In this document: positions 58,901 through 64,000 of the stretch, piece after piece
Layout: every line of letters starts with the position of its first letter
Numbering within the stretch: the first letter of the stretch is position 1
Made by a program: the position numbers and the translations under genes
Assembly: GCA_030272585.1 (NCBI GenBank)
Contig: BSYQ01000004.1
Coordinates: forward strand, 6,696,001 to 6,760,000
Direction of reading: 5' to 3'
Origin: Bryopsis sp. KO-2023
Taxonomy: Eukaryota; Chlorophyta; Ulvophyceae; Bryopsidales; Bryopsidaceae
DNA: 64,000 nucleotides
Notes under the pieces: generated by a model
Told to the model about the DNA's origin: nothing
Database searches by the model: none
Seen by the model: the letters and a program-made list of their open reading frames with translations, nothing else

Positions 58901-60930
58901 AAATTCCTCATCAAACATGGGTCACATCGATACGCTTTCACCCGCAGGATCCGGGGAAATTTGTATCAGGTGGGGCATCTCTTTTTTCAATATGTTTTGG
59001 GGAGATGGTCGATACTTTTTTTAAATTTGAAAGCGTTTTTATTTGTAGGCCCTCCAGGATGAAATATGAATATTGAAAATTTCAATAAAAAAAAGGATCC
59101 ATTCCATTGTGGCTGGTATAGTTTTCCTTTTTTTTTCCTTTTTTTGAAACAAAAGAGAGGGGGGGGGGGCGCTGGATTGGCTCGGAAGCTCAGTGGATGG
59201 GTGGCGTTTCATTGTTGCTTAAAAGAAGTTGATGTGGGAATCAATTGTTGGACAAAAGAGGGAGGGGGGGAAAAAACTGTGGTGTTTCGATTTCAGGGTG
59301 TGGGGATGGGGTTCTTCGGCTATGGGATGTGATGGCACGGAAAGTTGTGGGCTCGGCAAGCATCGCTAATGAAAAGGATTTGTACACGGCGTTATGTTTC
59401 AATGGGGATGGAAGAATGTTGCTGGCTGGTGAGGTCTACCTATCATTTTTTTCTTCTTTTCTTTTTTGGGGGGGAGTGCTGTTCGAGAGTTTGCTTTCTC
59501 TCTCTGTGAAGGTTGTGACCAAAAAAGATGGAGGGTGCGGCCACATTGCTCCACAGAATTTGTTGTTTTGAAATGGGCAAATTTCAGAATGCGCTGCGAA
59601 ACCAGCAACATTTTGCAATAGCCCAGTCTATGGTCATGTCACACTTTTTTGGATCTCTCACTCTGTTTTCCTCGATTGACGGCCCTGATTGATTTGATAG
59701 GTAGCTTGAGAGGCAAGTGCCGGTTGTATCAGATTTTCAACAGCAAAATCGAAATCAAAGCTGAAATCGATGTCCGAAATCGACGAGGGCGGCATGCGAG
59801 GGGTAGAAAAGTCACTGGCATCGATTTCACATCCGTGGGAGGTCAACCCAGGTTTCTCGTCACCACCAGTGATTCAAGAATTCGAATGTTGCAGGTCGGG
59901 ATTGGAAAACTTACTTTGGGTGGAAAAGATGAGTGTGTTACGTGGCAAGCCCTGGTCATCTGTTACGGAATCCTGAAGTGCTGTGAGTGTGTTTCATGCC
60001 ATCCAAATAGCACAGCATCTTATTTACCGTTTTGAGTTCTTATTTTCCCATTTTGTTGTGAATTCTCCAGGCCAGCACATCGGCTCCTTCCGAGGTTTCC
60101 AAATTCAAAGGTCACACAAATGAGTCAGACCGACTCATTGTGGCGACATCCTCGTCCAAAGGGGATTATGTAATCTGTGGTTCGGACGATGGCCGAGTGT
60201 TTGTTTGGCCAGCAAGTGCGGTGAGTGCTCCTCAATACATTCTGGCTTTTATATATTTTTCCCGATAGTAGTCTTTACTGTAGCATGTAGCCAATACGGT
60301 TTCTGATCGAAAAGCAGAAAAAGGAATAATTTTCAATCTTTGGGTGTGTTTTCCTTTCTTTTTCAAATGGCATGCCCTAAGCAAAATTCAAAATCAATCA
60401 AAATTATCAAAGTTCATGTTGGAAGTCGGATAGGATTTGCAGTGTGCTCAGCGGGGGGGGGGGGGGTAGAGGAGATTCAAAAGATGAATTAGGAGTGTTG
60501 GGATGCCGATCAGAATTCCTCAACCACACCTCCGGTTGACTTGAAACAAGACCTCATGTTTTCGTGTGTGTCTGGTGTTCAGACGGAGGCCTCGTCATCC
60601 CCACGAACATACGGCCACGTGGGCACTCGGGAAAAGGTGTCCGCTTTCGAGAGCTACAAAGCCCACGACGGCTACACCACCTCTGCGATTTTCGCTCCAG
60701 AAAATTGCCAGCGGCCCATGACCTGTTTGGCATCCGTCGACTGTGAACCCAATGCAGCCACCACTCCTGTCGGCAGATTGAGAATTCAACACAAAATCTT
60801 AATGCCACAAATTTCGGATGGTTGTGAAAAGGGGCTGGGCCTGTGGGGGCAAGTCATCGTGACGGCTGGTCAAGGGGGTGAAATCAGAGTGTGGGAAAAT
60901 TTTGGGCTGCCAGATCAAGGTTATGCATGA
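55905..60930 (+). CDS. WDR44-like WD40-repeat protein
   Basis: Ten exons in phase: 55905-56081, 56596-56690, 57423-57525, 57921-58010, 58284-58453, 58710-58969, 59297-59428, 59701-59894, 60071-60220 and 60583-60930 (TGA). They give 572 residues. The only in-frame ATG at the 5' end gives MEGAAAEDLVIKDLDSGRKF. The plant WDR44 family shares this IKDLDSG-K-F start and the following QLSMKEFDRQLG. After a Ser-rich linker come seven WD repeats: INVHNGVVSVMRFSPNGEYL..D.IVYLW, WKGHTSHVLDIAW..DKTVRLW, WVTSIRFHPQDPGKFVSGG..DGVLRLWD, LYTALCFNGDGRMLLAG..GKCRLY, GRKVTGIDF..RIRML, RLIVATSSSKGDYVICGSDDGRVFVW, and YKAHDGYTTSAIFAP..GGEIRVW. This is a propeller for protein contacts. Human WDR44 binds Rab11. The function in green lineages is not established. 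Confidence 0.92.
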
Positions 60931-63018
60931 TGAACCATAAAAGGGGCTGGTAGGATTAACTGTTTTTTTTGGGGGGTGGGGGGAAAGCGGAGGAAAAGAA
61001 AGAGGGAACAGGATTGTTTGTAGTTTGTTCATGCATTTCTCATTTGATTTCGAAACGTCCGAGGAAAAAAAGAAAAAAAATGTTACAGAAAATGAGTTGG
61101 CCAGTAAGAGGGGGCCAAGTAAGTGGAAGTTTTATCAGGGTGGTCGAAAAAACATAAGATAAAAAGGAAATGAAAAAAAAAATTGTTTATGGGGTAGGGA
61201 AATGGGCTGGGGTACGTACGGTAGGTCAATATAGGTTTTCAAAAAAAAAGACAAGGAAAAAAGAAGTTAGAATTCTGAGCAGGAGGGAGAAAGTTCCCTT
61301 TCTTTTTTTGTTGTATTATAAATATTCTCTCCTCTGTTTTCTTTTCTCTCTCCCCCTTTTTTTGTTTTCCTCCTTTTTTTTTGTGGCCATGGTTTTGGCG
61401 GTTTTGGGATTTGTGGGTCGGAAACCCCACATCATGATTTGGTGTTCATGTAACATTGTGTGGTTCTTACTAATATCAAGTAAGCTTTGTTATAATATCA
61501 CAAAAATTGAGGAAACGGAAGAAAAAGGGGGGGGGGGAGGGGAGATTCGTCACTCTTTTCCTGAGCTATCAAAAAGAAAATCACACTTTCGAAACATGCA
61601 GATTAGAAAAGAGGGAGGGTGCCCGGCCGTGATTTGTGTGAGGTTTTTGTCCCGGGGGGGGGGGGGGGGGGGGGAATATATATAGGGGTGTTTCTATTAT
61701 GAGTTACGACATCTGGGGGTTTTTGACATATTTCTTCATGTACCATTAATTCCTGCCATTTCCTGCCCCTTTTTTTCTGCATAATTCACCACTGTTTTGA
61801 CCACTGTGTTTTGACATGTCTTTTGACCCCTCACATCAGTTTCTTTCTCTCAACAAGGGGGGGGGGGGGTATTTGGGATGGCTTGGATGACTGACTGATG
61901 GATATTGACATGGTGGACAGACATCCAATGAATGTGTGTGGGGCGGTGAACATCTGAAAGGTTTGTTTGAATTGTGTAGTTATTTCCTGGCATCGAGATT
62001 GGGGAAAACCAATGGGGAGTGCCTGGCTGTCATATCAAGAAGAACTAGAAAATGGAAGCAGTGAATAAGAAGGATCCTGCTTTGGTCCAGCATTGTTTTT
62101 TTTCTCTTTCTTTGATCATTCATTTGCAGTTTTTAGATTCTTGAACTGAGATGTTTTACAATCGGTCAACCCCAAGAAAACAGAAAAAAGAAAGGGACAA
62201 AAAAACTGCTATAAACAATCAAAACCTGCGACAGGTCCCCAAGAAATGAAAAAAAAATAAGAACCCCTTCTTTCTCGTGACCCTGCTTGGTTTTTCCTGC
62301 TACATTTCCCGAAAAAGAAAAAAGAAAAAAAGAGATGCTTGAAAATTTGCCGACCACAGTCCTCCCTCCAGTCGCACTTGTTCTGATCCAATACCCCAAA
62401 CCTGCACTTCCTCGAAAGAAAATACGATGAATTCCAAACATGCCTTCTCCACCCCACTCATCCACCCCACCCCCATTTCTTTTGTTCCTTTTCCTTCTAA
62501 CAAACACATCTAAGAAATATGGACCTAGAAAAAATGTCCTCTCTATCTCGTTACAGAAGAAGAACCTGCAACCCTTTTTGCGCACACAGAAAATCACAAA
62601 AAATGACCACGATCACCTCTCAAGGGTGTTTGTTTTTCCTTTTCCTTTTTTTTTTCCTTATCTTAAACCTCACAAACCCTGCCCCCCCACCCCATTAAAA
62701 AAAAGAAAAAAAAGAAGAAGAAGAAGCAAACACGTATTGCCCAAAGGGTCTTGCTCTATTTCCCCCTGCGATGAATCTTATTGTCAGTGTCATTATCTGG
62801 AAAGAGGGGCAAACCAATACTCCCCTCATATCATCTACCTAACGCCGCCCCCCCCCCCAAAAAAAAAAAAAAAAAAGCTGACAGAAAACTATAAACTACA
62901 CCTCTCGCAGAAAACCCCAGCCCAAGAACATGCCCGTCCCAGGCAGGCCACTCAAACTCAATTAGATCAGCTATGAACCCCAGTCTTCCACTCCCTAGCC
63001 ACCTGTTTTCCCTATTTT
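60931..63018. other. Intergenic between convergent WD40 and kinase-like genes
   Basis: Rich in poly(G) runs (near 60,970, 61,530, 61,655-61,674 and 61,858-61,869) and poly(A/T). No coding exon supported; the long open stretches are low complexity. Confidence 0.6.
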
Positions 63019-64000
63019 CTAAGTGACATTGCTTTTGTTATTTCTGCTGTGGTCCACAGACATGCTGCTACTGTTATTTCTTTCCAAAGCCTGCTCCTCG
63101 TCGAATATCCGATCTATGTCAATGTCGCTGAACTCGCACCCATGCCGGTAGCATGCATCCATGATGGCATTTCTGATTTTAGAATCCCGCACGACGGTCG
63201 ACCCCATCCTCAACATTTTCTCGTTCTCCTCCAGCATCCGTTCGTTCATTTCCCTGGCCTCCGTCGGGAAATTCTTCGTGAACCACTCGTTTTCGAAAAT
63301 CTTCTCCACCGTGATACGATCACGAGGGTTGGGTGCCAAAAGATGCTGAAGGAGATCCACACACGATGCTGAGAGGTGGGAGGGGTAGGAGCGCTCCCCT
63401 CTATCAAAGAAGGCGACCAAGTTCTTACGATAGCAGTCTTTCTGGTTGCTGCCTTGGTTGGAATTCTCGTGGGTGGTGAACGGGTAGGAGCCACAGAGCA
63501 TTGTGAACAGCAACACCCCACAAGACCAGATGTCAGCCTTGAACAAGTCGTATCCTTCATCTCCTTCCACACATTCTGGAGCCAAATAGTCTAGCACAGC
63601 ATCATGCGACCTGAACACCAATAAAAACAACATTCATTAGCTACAATCTGCACATACACACCCCCAAAAAAAGCTAGAGAAATTAGGTGGCAGTGAGCAA
63701 GCAGCACTGCCATCCAAGTTCTAATCAAGCAACACGACGGAAGCGTCGTTGATCGTGACGGTGGATGGCAACGGCCACATGACCGACATGCAAGCCTCCA
63801 ACACGAAGAGCGCAGACCACAAATGGTGACTTACCTTGCGTCCTTACCACCGGAGTCCCCATCGTAAACAAAACCCCACAGCTTGACGATCGGCAACAAT
63901 GCCCCCTCCTTCAGAAGGACGTTCTCCAAACGAATGTTCTTCAACCAATGGTTACTGCTGTGACAAAAGTGCACCGCGATAATGACCTGCTGGAAAAACC
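63019..64000 (-). CDS. SnRK2-like protein kinase fold, catalytically dead (5' part outside)
   Basis: Two exons are visible: 64000-63835 and 63610-63019 (TAG), joined in phase. The first reads FFQQVIIAVHFCH, aligned without gaps to the SnRK2 FFQQLISGVSYCH helix. Where the family has HRDLKLEN it reads LKNIRLEN: the catalytic Asp is Asn and His is Leu. Where DFG is expected it reads GFV (VKLWGFVYDG). The APE motif (DYLAPECVE) and helix F (ADIWSCGVLLFTMLCGSYPF) are kept, as are RITVEKIFENEWFTKNFP and an acidic C-terminal tail (CEFSDIDIDRIFDEEQ). The fold is therefore preserved while phosphotransfer should be lost. SnRK2 kinases act in osmotic-stress and ABA signalling; this one could be a scaffold or decoy. 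Upstream exons, including the ATP-binding lobe, are not in the window. Confidence 0.85.

Overview
The window is nuclear DNA of a green plant-lineage eukaryote, most likely a streptophyte (charophyte alga or early land plant). The genes have many short GT-AG introns. Their products belong to plant families: a Qc-SNARE like SYP61, an arginine-rich CCCH tandem zinc-finger (RR-TZF) protein, a SnRK2-type kinase fold, a WDR44-type WD40 protein and a protein with a plastid-type transit peptide. A nuclear tRNA-Arg(TCT) with a plant-style TATA and CAA upstream is also present. I could not fix the species. Gene density is moderate: about eleven host genes plus a DNA transposon and a LINE fragment. Non-coding DNA is full of poly(A/T) and poly(G/C) runs.

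Layout. 1-2.6 kb (+): 3' part of an Ala-rich secreted protein ending in a PAN/Apple-like module. 4.0-5.6 kb (-): coiled-coil protein with an EF-hand-like start. 9.0-11.3 kb (-): F-box/LRR gene whose frame is broken by a 40-bp poly(A)-type insertion with a short target duplication. 11.86-16.57 kb: complete PIF/Harbinger transposon with TTA target duplication, 38-bp terminal inverted repeats, a Myb/SANT-like gene and a convergent DDE transposase. It also holds a higher-order minisatellite into which a small MITE has jumped. 17.8-19.7 kb (-): LINE reverse transcriptase, lacking the endonuclease part. 20.9-22.9 kb (-): PWWP protein. 23.6-29.4 kb (+): 12-exon, probably plastid S1-like protein. 31.1-34.2 kb (+): membrane RING-H2 ubiquitin ligase. 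35.6 kb: tRNA-Arg. 39.5-43.0 kb (-): RR-TZF protein. 44.3-46.4 kb (-): membrane-anchored histidine phosphatase. 50.4-52.0 kb (-): a second Ala-rich secreted protein with a Cys-rich tail. 53.0-55.2 kb (-): SYP61-like SNARE. 55.9-60.9 kb (+): WDR44-like protein. 63.0-64.0 kb (-): 3' part of a SnRK2-like protein that has lost its catalytic aspartates.

The genes do not form one pathway. Several are arranged head to head (PWWP with S1; SNARE with WD40), suggesting shared promoter regions. The most unusual items are the SnRK2-like pseudokinase, the poly(A) insertion that breaks the F-box/LRR gene, the two related Ala-rich secreted proteins with different Cys-containing tails, the repeated Ser-Trp module in the TZF protein, and the nested transposon/minisatellite/MITE structure.

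Exon models were built by eye from splice signals, reading phase and family similarity. Coordinates of individual splice sites may be off by a base or two. No database search was possible.
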